From the NCBI GenBank assembly GCA_907163375.1, contig CAJQUW010005537.1, positions 1-64,000 on the forward strand: a stretch of 64,000 nucleotides of DNA, given 5' to 3'. Of the stretch, positions 30,768-41,321 are shown piece after piece. The notes under the pieces were generated by a model. It was given only the letters and a program-made list of their open reading frames with translations, did no database searches and was not told where the DNA came from. The position numbers and the translations under genes are program-made. The DNA comes from Prostheceraeus crozeri. Its lineage: Eukaryota; Platyhelminthes; Polycladida; Euryleptidae. Numbering within the stretch: the first letter of the stretch is position 1; every line of letters starts with the position of its first letter.

Positions 30768-32028
30768 TGCATTCAAACCCCGATTTTCCGGTTTTTTCTT
30801 GAGTGAATTGCGATTCCTGCTAATCCGTCTTCTGATCTATCAATAATTAATTTCAGCATCTACCTAGTTTAGTAGTTTCATAACATTCAGAGCGTGGATC
30901 AGGAGTTCCAGATCTACGCAGTTTTGTTGCAAGTTTACCCTAGAGCAAATATTGGGCTCTTAGGTACACCACCCATGAGTCTAACCAGGGTTAAAGTTTC
31001 GGAAGATCACATAGCCTGCTTGCTTCATCCCAGACATAAAATTCAATGGCTCATAATTGAAAATGTCTTTCACGGTTTGAATGTAGATTAGGCCTGCTTC
31101 CATGACTGTAGTAGGCAACTGATCTTTCGACTGAAGTTTCATGGATTTTAGATGCTTCTATTGTTCCTGTTGCTTAAATTTTACTGGACTTTCCCTGGAA
31201 CAGTTTCATGAAGACTGAGTTAGTTAGAGTGAGTAAATTAACTTGAAAACTGACAAATTTCTCGATCGAACTTATGCTCTCGCACTAACTTTTGCTATTA
31301 AAGTAAAATGATTGCGATTTTCCCGCTGAAATTATTGTACACTGCAAATGCTGGCCACTAATTGACTAGAAAGCAATGAGCAACAGAAGCAGGTACTGTG
31401 CTGACATAGCGGCGTGCGGTATTCTGATAGCTTACATTGATCCAGCGCAGAGCTATTGGAAGCGAAAAGTCGAAAATTTACACCGTAAGGGCAATCTAGC
31501 GGAATCACCCGGTGCGCATTTTTGTTGTGATCGAGCGAGCCGTCATTGCTAGCGCAGCGACTCTTGCTTAGTTTTAGAAATTTGGGCGTGGAAATTTCTT
31601 TACTTAATTTTATGCGAGACAAGTGTTTAGGTTAGTTAATCACAGTTAGTAAAAATTTGAGCTAGTCGTCAAAGTTGTCAATAAAGATTATGAAATTTAT
31701 GTCTTGACTTTATCTATTATGTCTTTGTTTTGTTGCTCATATGGCTTTATTATGCGGTTCTGTAGGCAAAGAATATACAACTTCTGGAATTGAGAATGAT
31801 TGCACTTAGAAATCACAATAAGCATCAAACATTCGCTTGAATGAAACTCAGTTTTTTTCAATCTAAGCTTGGAAGAGAATGAGCCCATCCATCAGCATTG
31901 TCTCTCAGCAGAATATCAAAATCAAAGAAGCAGAAAAGCGAATAAAGAAAAGTCGGAATGATAAAGGAATTATAACTTAGTAGTTAGGCACATATATGTA
32001 TATATATGTAAAGGTTGGCAGCAAATCA
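30768..32028 (+). other. No gene recognised
   Basis: About 1.25 kb. I searched it by eye for the missing last CXXC1 exon (a WYKLDEL-like segment) and found none. No repeat recognised. Confidence 0.4.
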
Positions 32029-32499
32029 TTTTTTAGGCAAGTGTTGTTGTATAAAATATCGCAATCGATCCTATTGACTTTTAAATAGTGATGTTCCATT
32101 TGTCTATATATTTTCTTTTCGTCAGTTGTTAAAAAACGCAAAATACACTTTGATAACCATTTTATAATAATACAACCGGTACTTCGGACTATGGTACTAT
32201 GGTTATCAAAGTGTATTTTGCGTTTTTTAACAACTGACGAAAAGAAACTATATAGACAAATGAAACATCACTATTTAAAAGTCAATAAGATCGATTGCGA
32301 TATTTTATACAACAACACTTGCCTAAAAAAAAATATATATATATCTATACATGCCGAGACCCCGAAAGGAAAAAATTCAAGAGGTGAGAACATTTTGTTA
32401 ACATTAATTTTAGAAACATTAATATTAACATCGGACTCATAAAAGAGACAGTCGTGTATATAGTCCAGAAATAAGACCTTATTTATCATTCTTTTTTAA

Positions 32500-32548
<49 letters not shown>

Positions 32549-32809
32549 GGAAATAAGTAATGGAGACGCTCAAATAGATGTATAAAAATGAAAGGCGATG
32601 AAACCAAAAACACGTTTTTGCGTAACCGGTTTCTGTGGTTTATTGGTTCCCACTTCATTAGACGCAAATGAATGAAATAAATGAGCTCATAGGCAGTTTA
32701 AGGGAGGTTTGAATTTCAATATGAAATATCTCTCTTTTGCCTCCCTTTCTACTCTATGAGCTCTGTCTGACATTTGAAATATAGGCGCAGCTTCAAACTT
32801 GATTTCTTG

Positions 32810-33040
32810 ATGTCGGCAACACTATCTGATGTGCTTGCTAACATACAACATAGAGATATTCGGATTGTTTATGTGTTGGCGGTGAACGGTCAAGCGGTTC
32901 CGAAAGATATCACCAGTTTGCCCAATGCAGAAATCATCACAACCTTTGCATTTCAGAATGTATATAATGTTACTAGAATTACAATTGAAATAATGCCGAA
33001 TTTTGAAGTCAATATAGGTGCCATTGACTTTAAGTTTTAT
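32810..33040 (-). pseudogene. Penelope-like GIY-YIG fragment (minus strand)
   Basis: The minus strand reads NIIYILKCKGCDDFCIGQTG and then LTVHRQHINNP, the GIY-YIG endonuclease start. It is enclosed by the inverted terminal repeats. It is a fragment, with no RT domain attached. Confidence 0.75.
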
Positions 33041-33185
33041 ATTTTTTTAAGTTTGAAGCTGCGCCTATATTTCAATTGTCAGACAGAGCTCATAGAGTAG
33101 AAAGGGAGGCATAAGAGAGATATTTCATATTGAAATTCAAACCTCCCTTAAACTGCCTATGAGATCATTTTATTTCATTCATTTG

Positions 33186-33222
33186 CGTCTAATGAAGTGG
33201 TAACCAATAAACCACAGAAACC
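33186..33222 (+). ncRNA. Hammerhead-like core in second Penelope family (degenerate)
   Basis: CTAATGA (33,189), GTGG...CCAC stem and GAAA (33,217) follow the order of a hammerhead core, with one change in the first box and one extra base before GAAA. The inverted copy is at about 32,633-32,661. Confidence 0.3.
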
Positions 33223-33301
33223 GGTTACGCAAAAACGTGTTTTTGGTTTCATCGCCTTTCATTTTTATACATACATACATACATATATATTTATCAAATC
33301 T

Positions 33302-33368
<67 letters not shown>

Positions 33369-33372
<4 letters not shown>

Positions 33373-34041
33373 TGTTTCGCTTATTAATGATGCGATTGAT
33401 AAAGCCAAATCTTCTGATGTCAGCAATAACAACAAGCAAAACAAAAAGAACATTTTTCCATTTGTGCACGAGTTCAACAGGAGTAACCCAGACATATATA
33501 ATAAAGTTATGCGTCCTATTTCAAATACATTAAATCTTCTAACTCCATTCCAAAATTGTAATTTCATGAGAGCCTACAAACAACCTAGATCTCTTCAATT
33601 TATATTGTCACAGAATAACCGGATGACAATTAGTGGAGTGTCGAAATGTGGCGAGCCAAGATGCAAGTGTTGTAGCATCATAATTGAAGGCAACAAAGTT
33701 GATTTCGAAACCCCATCTGGCATAAAGACATTTAGCATTCGAAAAAACATGAATCGTAAATCAACAAACGTAATTTATAAGATGATTTGTGGAGGATGTA
33801 AAAAATTCTCCATCGGCCAAACGGGGATGTATTTCGACATCGGGTGACGGTACATCGCCAGCAAATCAAAGACAGTAGATACTGTGTGCTAAGTGTCAGT
33901 AAACACATAGCGAGCTGTGGTGGCGGTCATTTTAGTGCTATTCCTTTCTTTCAGTTGTCCCCGGACGCTAATCGCTTGGACCGTGAGTCCAAGGAAGCTA
34001 TGTTCATTAATTTATTTCATCCTTGCCTCAACGCTGTTTGA
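33369..34041 (+). pseudogene. Penelope-like C-terminal part with GIY-YIG domain
   Basis: Cysteine pattern CGEPRCKCCSIIIEG, then NVIYKMICGGCKKFSIGQTG, then LTVHRQQIKDSRYCVLSVSK and a C-terminal QLSPDANRLDRESKEAMFIN. The order is the linker cysteines plus GIY-YIG endonuclease of Penelope-like elements. A frame change near 33,845 separates FDIG from the LTVHRQ part. The reverse transcriptase domain is absent; the frame starts inside a TA microsatellite. Confidence 0.8.
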
Positions 34042-34097
34042 TTTCTTTGATTTAGATATGATATCTGAAATGTCTGTACAATTTCGTTGAATAAATC

Positions 34098-34310
34098 ACT
34101 CGCGCCCCACCCTAAGTGTAACTCGCGCCCCATAAGTGTCACTCGCGCCCAAACTCGTATAAATAGCTGTCACTAGCGCCCCACTTCCTGTCACTCGCGC
34201 CCCAATGCGAATAAATAAGTGTAACTTGGGCCCCACTATACATATGTACTTGTCACTCGCGCCCCAACTTCTGTAACTTGGGCCCCATTCTGTCACTTGC
34301 GCCCGTCCCA
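34098..34310 (+). repeat. Degenerate short repeats based on GTCACTCGCGCCCCA
   Basis: About nine irregularly spaced copies of TGT(C/A)ACT(C/T)GCGCCC or its variant TGTAACTTGGGCCCC. They directly abut the 135-bp minisatellite. No coding sense. Confidence 0.8.
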
Positions 34311-35207
34311 CCAATTCCTAGGACCCGGTTATCACCAATCATCAACTTCCACTTGTCGGAGACGGATTTTGACAGCGAACACCTGTGGTAGGATGATTTC
34401 AAGGTGTAATAGGCCGAAATAGATGCTGCCAGGGCCTGGTCCGCACCAATTCCTAGGACCCGGTCATCACCAATCCTCAACTTCCACTTGTCGGAGACGG
34501 ATTTTGACCGTGAACATCTGTGGTAGGATGATTTCAAGGTGTAATAGGCCTAAACAGATGCTGCCAGGGCCTGGTCCGCACCAATTCCTAGGACCCGGTC
34601 ATCACCAATCCTCAACTTCCACTTGTCGGAGACGGATTTTGACAGCGAACACCTGTGGTAGGATGATTTCAAGGTGTAATAGGCCTAAACAGATGCTGCC
34701 AGGGCCTGGTCCGCACCAATTCCTAGGACCCGGTCATCACCAATCCTCAACTTCCACTTGTCGGAGACGGATTTTGACAGCGAACACCTGTGGTAGGATG
34801 ATTTCAAGGTGTAATAGGCCTAAACAGATGCTGCCAGGGCCTGGTCCGCACCAGTTCCTAGGACCCGGTCATCACCAATCCTCAACTTCCACTTGTCGGA
34901 GACGGATTTTGACCGTGAACATCTGTGGTAGGATGATTTCAAGGTGTAATAGGCCTAAACAGATGCTGCCAGGGCCTGGTCCGCACCAATTCCTAGGACC
35001 CGGTCATCACCAATCCTCAACTTCCACTTGTCGGAGACGGATTTTGACCGTGAACATCTGTGGTAGGATGATTTCAAGGTGTAATAGGCCTAAACAGATG
35101 CTGCCAGGGCCTGGTCCGCACCAATTCCTAGGACCCGGTCATCACCAATCCTCAACTTCCACTTGTCGGAGACGGATTTTGACCATGAACACCTGTGGTA
35201 GGATGAT
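34311..35207 (+). repeat. 135-bp minisatellite, about 6.6 copies
   Basis: Units start at 34,311, 34,446, 34,581, 34,716, 34,851, 34,986 and 35,121 with CCARTTCCTAGGACCCGGT and differ by a few bases (for example GACAGCGAAC against GACCGTGAAC). The period is a multiple of three, so a frame with a 45-residue repeat stays open. I treat that as a by-product and not a gene. Confidence 0.95.
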
Positions 35208-35209
35208 TT

Positions 35210-37560
35210 ACAAGTATATTCCCTAGCGATGTACTAACGGGAAAGATGCATGTGTTCAGATAGTCAGTGTTTGTATCCTTACTCCTGAATCACTGGAGTG
35301 GAGCTTTACACTCCGATACCGAAACACCGACTACCGATGAACCGTTTTGGAATTGTGAATCCGCAAATTCACTTGCAATTACCCGACATCCCTATACTTT
35401 AAGTAAAACACATTTGAGAGTTTCGGTTCGGTACATTTATTACTATTCTTCGAAGTAGTCTGGATGAGACTCAAAATTTATTTTTATCACAGGTACAATG
35501 ACTGAGAAGTTAGCAGGATCCTATTTTTTTATAGGATAATACCTATTTACTTCAGATAACTGAGGTTTGTATGAGTGTAAGCACAAATGATGTCACAAAT
35601 GAAAATCACTTAGGATGCCCCTTACACCTGACTCCGGAAGATAAATTTCTTCCGAGTGTCGAAGTAGCACCAAGAGAACTGCTATGCCGGCTTTTAAGTG
35701 ATTAATTAAAATCTTTGCTGCGATTTTCAAAATGCGTTGGTCTCCCAAAAACTGGGCGGTCCATAACAGAGCCGGCATCATCATATCGAGTAATCAAATT
35801 CTTGGTGTTGCAAGAAAATGAAGCTGACTGTGGAGACGATTATAGGATCGGATAGCAGAAGTCACATTTTCGTTATTTTGAAAATAAAGTTTCAACATCT
35901 GTTTACGAGTGCCAAAATCAATAGTGAATGATGGTTCTCGTTGAAAGAAATTCCATTCTCGTTGTTATGAATGTTATGAAATTCCATTCAAACTTCCATG
36001 AACATGTGAATCAGCAGTGAACTTTAATAAGCCTATTTTCTTTTTGTTCTGCGGTATACCGCTTCTCGTCCATTTCTGGAACGCGATTCTGTCTTCTGTG
36101 ATGCTGAAAGAAAAATTATATTCGATATAACCACTGAAATGCATGTACCTTTACGAGCCGCCTCGTGTGCCGATGTACTTGCGTTTCAAGTCTAAAAAAT
36201 AAAATAAATTGCGTCAAGTAACAAGAGCATCGTGATTCACTAATCCATTGCATTAAAGCAGCTGACAATCCAGGACAGCGTCCAACATTTTAACATACTC
36301 TTGATACGTAAAACTATGAAAGGTGCCAAACAGAATCAATCATGCAATCAGCAAATCATGCAATTGATTCCGCGAGTGAAACACGAAGCGATATGTCAAG
36401 TATTTCAATTTCTTAAACCTCATTTATGATTTCATAAATAATCAGTGAAACAAGTTTAGCAATCAAGCCAATTGAAAAGTGAGATTTTACTTAAGTATGC
36501 TTTAATGGGAATTGCTTATCATCAGAGCAGTGATTGATATTGAAATTACCTAGCTTAGTATTTCCGTCCATCAGAACAGACAAATTGTGTCAAGTAATAA
36601 TATAGCATCGCGATTACTAATCACATGATTTTGTATTTGCATGCTGATTATGCAAGTTGATTAAATATGCAAGTTAATTAAATTCTATTGTTTTGCTCTG
36701 GGCCTCTTACTAATTTGGATTTATCAATTAAAATGTAAACCTGTTAATGTTATTTACATCGAAAAATTCACATACTGACAGTGACTCTGTCTTCAATAGC
36801 GCATTAATGAAATTTTCCTCTCTTTTCACACTCTGATATTCTATGTTTATACTGTGTTGACTTGATACACCGCACATGGTTTGTAAGGCTAATTTAATTA
36901 ATACTTCTTCGAAAGGTTTAGGATGAATATGTAGGCCTCTATGTATAACGATTAACGGTTGAACACTACCATCAACAAGAACGTCACAAAAGAAAATTGA
37001 TCAACTGTAAACTTCATGAACTTCAGAAACTTCTCAAATTGTAGGCGTATAGATAAGCAAACTCCAAAATACAAGCTATCAACCAAAGATCGGAACAATG
37101 CATCACCTGAACACGCTTTATCCGATGATTCCATTTGTATCTAAAACTGGATTCATGAAAAAGTGCTTTCAATTTAGATCCACTTTAGTTTGGAAATAAA
37201 GAAAATGCATGTCATTAAAACATTTAGAATAACACACTTTGGAAAACTTTCTGCGCCTAGCAGCATCGAAATTTAGCACAATCAACACATAAGTGCTTGA
37301 TATAGCATCGTTTCGATGAGAGACATACAGCAATAGTTCTTCGATAGAAAAAGTTTGACTATCAGGAAAATCAATAGGCCTACTGCGTGGCGAATCCAAT
37401 GGACAACGCCAAAAAGATTTCAGGAAATGTTTCTAAGAGAGCATCACTTGACCCATGCCTATTTTTCAGCCTTGTCCAAACGTTCAACAAAATAATATTT
37501 GATAGCGGGAGGGAAGCTGCAGGTGAGTGCAACATGACAACCGGGCATCGATCAGATGCG
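35210..37560. other. No gene recognised
   Basis: About 2.35 kb between the minisatellite and the large Polinton. Only short frames. A splice-like segment near 37,470-37,523 (TTTTTCAG ... G|GTGAGT) gives 17 codons that I cannot place. No supported feature. Confidence 0.4.
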
Positions 37561-37567
37561 CTGCCAC
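37561..37567 (+). repeat. Target-site duplication, left copy
   Basis: CTGCCAC directly precedes the terminal repeat; the same 7 bases directly follow the element at 60,541-60,547. If the next T is counted as target, it is 8 bases. Confidence 0.85.
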
Positions 37568-38150
37568 TAGTAGTAAGTAAAACTCCACTTCTGGATAGCG
37601 CAAGATGGCCGCCGTCGCTGATGTCCCCCCCTCTGGAACGGCAGAGTCTCGTGGTCGGCCGCCGTGGTGCTTTGAGTCTGACGTCCCCCCCCCTGGAACG
37701 ACAGAGTGTCGTGGTGTACCGGCCAAGTGAGTCCGCACGGTTCGCTGACGTCCCCCCCCTCTGGCCGGCCGTCGTATAGCGCGCGGTGATGTGCTGTCGA
37801 GGTTGGCGTGCTGTGCCGGCCAGGTTGGCGTGGTGTGCCGGCTAGGTTGGGAGGGTGGACTGTTGTAGCTCACCTGAAAAAAAAAATCCTAAGTGTCAGA
37901 GTGGCTGTGTATGGGTAAAATTTTGAAAATTTTCCAAAGTGTGGAATTTCGACCTGGGACCGTCACCAAAACATTTTTCATCAAATTTCACTGACTTCCC
38001 CCCCTCCTCTTCTAACTTTGGTTCTAGTGAACGGATTTTGTTCGTTCGAGTTTCATTGGAAAGAGGAGAAAAAACTGCTCGACAACATTTTTTTGTTGCG
38101 AGTCAATCGGACCAGTCGTTCAAAAGTTAGAGCGGTTACAAGATTTTAGG
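37568..38150 (+). repeat. Left terminal inverted repeat of the large Polinton
   Basis: Matches 60,540 back to about 60,110 in reverse complement. It contains three GACGTCCCCCC-type tracts spaced 60-70 bases apart and an inner segment with TTTTGAAAATTTTCCAAAGT. Inside this, the left arm has extra copies of the next ~300-bp unit. Confidence 0.95.
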
Positions 38151-39000
38151 TCGGAGCTCGCTCACCTGAAAAAATCCTAAGTGTCAGAGTGGCTTTGTAT
38201 GGGTAAAATTTTGAAAATTTTCCAAAGTGTGGAATTTCGACCTGGGACCGTCACCAAAACATTTTTCATCAAATTTCACTGACCTCCCCCCCTCCCTCTG
38301 GACAGCTAGCTTCGATCTTGGCTTCTAGTGGACGGATTTTGTCGTGCCATAGCTCGTTTGAAAGCTAAGAGTGAGACAAATTCAGTGAAAGAAACGGCTT
38401 GTTCATATCTGTCTTCGTTCAAAAGTTAGAGCGGTTACAAGATTTTAGGTCGGAGCTCGCTCACCTGCAAAAATCCTAAGTGTTAGAGTGGCTTTGTATG
38501 GGTAAAATTTTGAAAATTTTCCAAAGTGTGGAATTTCGACCTGGGACCGTCACCAAAACATTTTTCATCAAATTTCACTGACCTCCCCCCCTCCCTCTGG
38601 ACAGCTAGCTTCGATCTTGGCTTCTAGTGGACGGATTTTGTCGTGCCATAGCTCGTTTGAAAGCTAAGAGTGAGACAAATTCAGTGAAAGAAACGGCTTG
38701 TTCATATCTGTCTTCGTTTAGATGTGAGACGCCATTTAAGATTTTAGGTCGGAGCTCACCTGAAAAAATCCTAAGTGTCAGAGTGACTTTGTATGGGCAA
38801 AATTTTGAAAATTTTCCAAAGTGTGGCATTTCCACCTGGGACCGTCACCAAAACATTTTTCATCAAATTTCTCTGAACGAGGGGGGGGAGGTCAGTGAAA
38901 TTTGATGAAAAATGTTTTGGTAAAGGTCCCAGGTCGAAATTCGGAAGTTTTAAATTTTTCAAAATTTTCACCACACTGGAGCTCTCACACTTAGGAATTT
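38150..39000 (+). repeat. Tandem ~300-bp units and an inverted copy inside the left terminal repeat
   Basis: Units starting near 38,160, 38,460 and 38,755 repeat CACCTGAAAAAATCCTAAG, CGACCTGGGACCGTCACC and AGCTAGCTTCGATCTTGG. At 38,880-38,990 the same sequence returns in inverted form, giving a long hairpin centred near 38,880. The right end of the element carries only one such unit. Confidence 0.9.
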
Positions 39001-39177
39001 TTTCACTTGTGGCATGTTACATGGACATGTGCTGACGGACCAACTTCCCGTGGTCATATGAGAATGGTTCAGGTGTCATATGATAGAGAATGATGAGACG
39101 AATCGTTTGCAACAAACCGCATGTCGCTACGATGAATACTTTTGGAGATAGAGCCATTTTAAGTTTTCTTCCGAGCA

Positions 39178-39185
39178 TATATAAA
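39178..39185 (+). promoter_or_regulatory. TATA box of left-end transcription unit
   Basis: TATATAAA just inside the terminal repeat, pointing into the element, followed about 45 bases later by a splice-donor-like GAG|GTAAGC. Probably the promoter for the coiled-coil gene at 39,748 with a spliced leader. Confidence 0.5.
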
Positions 39186-39747
39186 CCCCCGACAACGTAA
39201 GTCTGATCACTTCATCGAAAGACGAGGTAAGCGACGGTCGTCGCTCTGAGCTCCCGATATCGGGTGTTTCAAAGGACTCTATCTTTTGAAGTAGGCAAGC
39301 TATCTTCTTACTTCAAAGTTTGTATGATAGAGTTTGATAGTGTCTTTACTACTGATAGATTTTTTTAAAAGTAGTATGAGTAGTAAAATACGGAATTTTT
39401 TAAAAATTCTTAATTTTCAGTTTTTTCAAAGTTTTAACATGTAGACTAAGGTTTTCAAGTATGCTGAGTTCAAATCTGCTATCAGATTTGAAATTTAACT
39501 AAGTCTAAGGCAGCTTTGAGGGGTTAGATCCCAGCTACTGATCACTACCTTTGACTCGGCGTTCCTGTTACCACTTCGGGGCAGTGACAATGATGTCTTC
39601 AGCTGTAAAGAGCGGGTATCGGGGAAGATCTCTCACTTCCCTAGTGATCAGTACAAGGCCTTCGGGCTGTCGACGGGATCGAGTGCCACTCACTACACTC
39701 AAATCTATCATTCCTCACTAAGTGTTATGCTTTAGTCTGTATACTAC

Positions 39748-41025
39748 ATGATTCCAAACTTATACAAATTTCATTATCTTACAGTTAACGATAAAATCGC
39801 AGCCATGGTCAACAATGACAAAAATAAAAAGTTCCACATTAAAATGTGTGTATGCGGCCGAATTAACCGCCGAGACGGTCTCAAGGACCACATCAAGAAG
39901 GCAGGGGCCGACCACATGGTTATCCTGAGTAGGGTTGCCTGTGTTAAGTGCAGGGTGCTGTTGGTTGTTGGGCAGGAGGCCGAGTTTTATTTGAGGCATG
40001 GTGAGTGCACAGGAGGGTTGGTGACCGATTTGAGATTTGTGGAGTTGAATGCTGAGAAGGAGCGAATGTTGGGGAAAGAGGCCAAGAATGTTGTTGAAAA
40101 TGCTAGTGGGAATGTTGTTGAGAATGCTAGTGAGAATGTTGTTGAGAATGCTAGTGGGAATGCTGTGGAGAATGAGGTAGAGAATGCTGTGGCCGGTTTG
40201 AAGGCTGACAAGTGGCGGAAGAGAGTGTTTGAGAGTGATGAGGATGATGTGGATTTGGATAGGGAGCGAGTGAGGAAGCTTGTGAGGAAGTTGAGCTCTT
40301 CGTCGTCGGAGGTATCCGATATTGTCATTACCGACCCCCCGCAGAGCTCATCTTCCCCAATAGTGAAGGGTGGTGGGGTACGGAAGCAGTCGGCGCGGTG
40401 GGATGAGGACATGGAAAAGAAGCATGTGTCGCAGCAAGCGGCACATGCTTTGTTGGTTGATCGGTACGAAAGTTTGAAGAAGGTGAATGAGAGAACGTTG
40501 AGTGAGTTGAGTGAGCTGAAAATGAAGGAGGTGAAATGTAAGGAGGTGGCAGATGAGAATATCCGTATGAGGCGTGTTGTGAAAGAGTTGAAGGAGAATG
40601 TGCGAGTGTTGGAAGAAAAGAATGATGAGCGAGAGAAGAGGACGAGTGCTGCAGAGAGGAGAATGGGAGAGGCAGAGTCGAAGTATGAGGAGTTGATGAA
40701 GGAGATGAGTGTATTGAGAGCGAGGAATGCTGAGTTGGAGAGGAGTGTGAGTAGGCAGGGTGATAAGAGAGAGTCGTTTGCGAAGTTGGAGCGCATGAGG
40801 AATGAGTGGAATCGTGTGAATGAGGACAGAATGTTTGAGTTCCACATCCCTATTCGGGATAACCATCTGGACGGTCAAGTCCTCGTCAACCAAAGTCTAG
40901 ACGAAAGTATAATCTGCTATAATGGTCATCCGACTAAGAAGTGCTTACATGCCACACTAAGAATGCGCGGCCATTTACAAAAATTTTCAGTCAGGAAGCC
41001 CGCGAGACTGCCTAGGGATGACTAA
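39748..41025 (+). CDS. Zinc-motif and coiled-coil protein of the large Polinton (425 aa)
   Basis: Residues ~33-75 hold a cysteine/histidine cluster (CVCGRINRRDGLKDHIKKAG, then ADH and CVKC), a plausible zinc-binding fold. Residues ~113-150 are short repeats of NVVENASG or NAVENEVE. A serine-rich acidic stretch follows, then about 150 residues of coiled coil (for example ELKENVRVLEEKNDEREKRT). The coding sequence is unusually rich in GTG/GAG codons, so the antisense strand is also open for a long way. The family is unknown. It is the first gene inside the left terminal repeat. A 60-base intron-like segment (41,030-41,089) and a histone-type stem-loop follow the stop. Confidence 0.75.
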   Translation: MIPNLYKFHYLTVNDKIAAMVNNDKNKKFHIKMCVCGRINRRDGLKDHIKKAGADHMVILSRVACVKCRVLLVVGQEAEFYLRHGECTGGLVTDLRFVELNAEKERMLGKEAKNVVENASGNVVENASENVVENASGNAVENEVENAVAGLKADKWRKRVFESDEDDVDLDRERVRKLVRKLSSSSSEVSDIVITDPPQSSSSPIVKGGGVRKQSARWDEDMEKKHVSQQAAHALLVDRYESLKKVNERTLSELSELKMKEVKCKEVADENIRMRRVVKELKENVRVLEEKNDEREKRTSAAERRMGEAESKYEELMKEMSVLRARNAELERSVSRQGDKRESFAKLERMRNEWNRVNEDRMFEFHIPIRDNHLDGQVLVNQSLDESIICYNGHPTKKCLHATLRMRGHLQKFSVRKPARLPRDD

Positions 41026-41029
41026 CTTG

Positions 41030-41089
41030 GTAAGTGAAAAGCAAATAAGATAGTATATCCTATTCTAATACATATCATTTTCATTGCAG
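41030..41089 (+). other. Intron-like segment in the 3' leader to the first stem-loop
   Basis: GTAAGT at 41,030 and TTTTCATTGCAG ending at 41,089, 60 bases. Removing it would bring the stop at 41,025 to about 56 bases from the stem-loop at 41,142, close to the spacing in the next two genes. Confidence 0.5.
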
Positions 41090-41122
41090 ATCTTTGCCTG
41101 CCTTCACCACCCCATCAATTCA

Positions 41123-41265
41123 CTCCCGAGAACGAACCATCGGCTCTCTTAAGGGCCACCTAGGGGCAAGACATGATAGAACCTCCACGCGGTTTGCCCT
41201 GGGCAGTCTTCGGACTGGCGAATACTATCATTAAGTTGAATCTGCTATCAGTCAACTTGAACGTT
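41123..41265 (+). repeat. 140-bp block with stem-loop, copy 1
   Basis: Begins CTCCCGAGAACGAACC, contains the stem-loop and ACCTCCACGCGGTTTGCCCT, and ends ...CAACTTGAACGTT. Near-identical copies are at 41,599-41,741 and 42,126-42,256, one after each short gene. Confidence 0.9.
41142..41157 (+). promoter_or_regulatory. Histone-type mRNA 3' stem-loop, copy 1
   Basis: GGCTCT-CTTA-AGGGCC followed by ACC: fits the metazoan histone consensus GGYYYU-HUHH-ARRRCC-ACC exactly. Ten bases further on is GGGGCAAGAC, which resembles the CAAGA-type downstream element read by U7 snRNA. It follows the coiled-coil gene. Confidence 0.75.
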
Positions 41266-41282
41266 GCGTCGCGTTAGAGGGG

Positions 41283-41290
41283 TATATAAA
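41283..41290 (+). promoter_or_regulatory. TATA box of gene at 41,322
   Basis: TATATAAA 39 bases before the ATG, leaving room for a leader of only about 10 bases, or a start inside the TTTCATTTCATTTCA run. Confidence 0.65.
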
Positions 41291-41321
41291 CCACTGCCTC
41301 TCATTTCATTTCATTTCAATC

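Larger units (their letters stand above)
32029..34041. mobile_element. Second Penelope-like cluster with two palindromes
   Basis: First palindrome: arms 32,029-32,159 and 32,199-32,331. Second: arms about 32,578-32,805 and 33,053-33,272, enclosing minus-strand Penelope coding sequence. A plus-strand Penelope C-terminus follows (33,369-34,041). TA microsatellites sit at 32,503-32,546 and 33,308-33,370. Several 5'-truncated copies in opposite orientations are stacked here, as is usual for this class. The family differs from the 14.9 kb pair. Confidence 0.75.

Noticed and set aside
33197-33469. Frames full of alternating Tyr-Ile on both strands
   Set aside because: Pure translation of a TA microsatellite.
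34423-35226. 267-codon open frame over the minisatellite
   Set aside because: The frame stays open only because the unit is 135 bases; the units vary like a satellite and no known domain appears.
37387-37779. 130-codon frame crossing the left boundary of the large Polinton
   Set aside because: It runs from flanking DNA into the terminal repeat, and its second half is translated C-tracts; the mirrored frame appears at the right end.
39987-40893. Long antisense frames opposite the coiled-coil gene
   Set aside because: They come from the GAG/GTG-rich codons of the plus-strand gene; the serine/phenylalanine-rich antisense products look like shadows.
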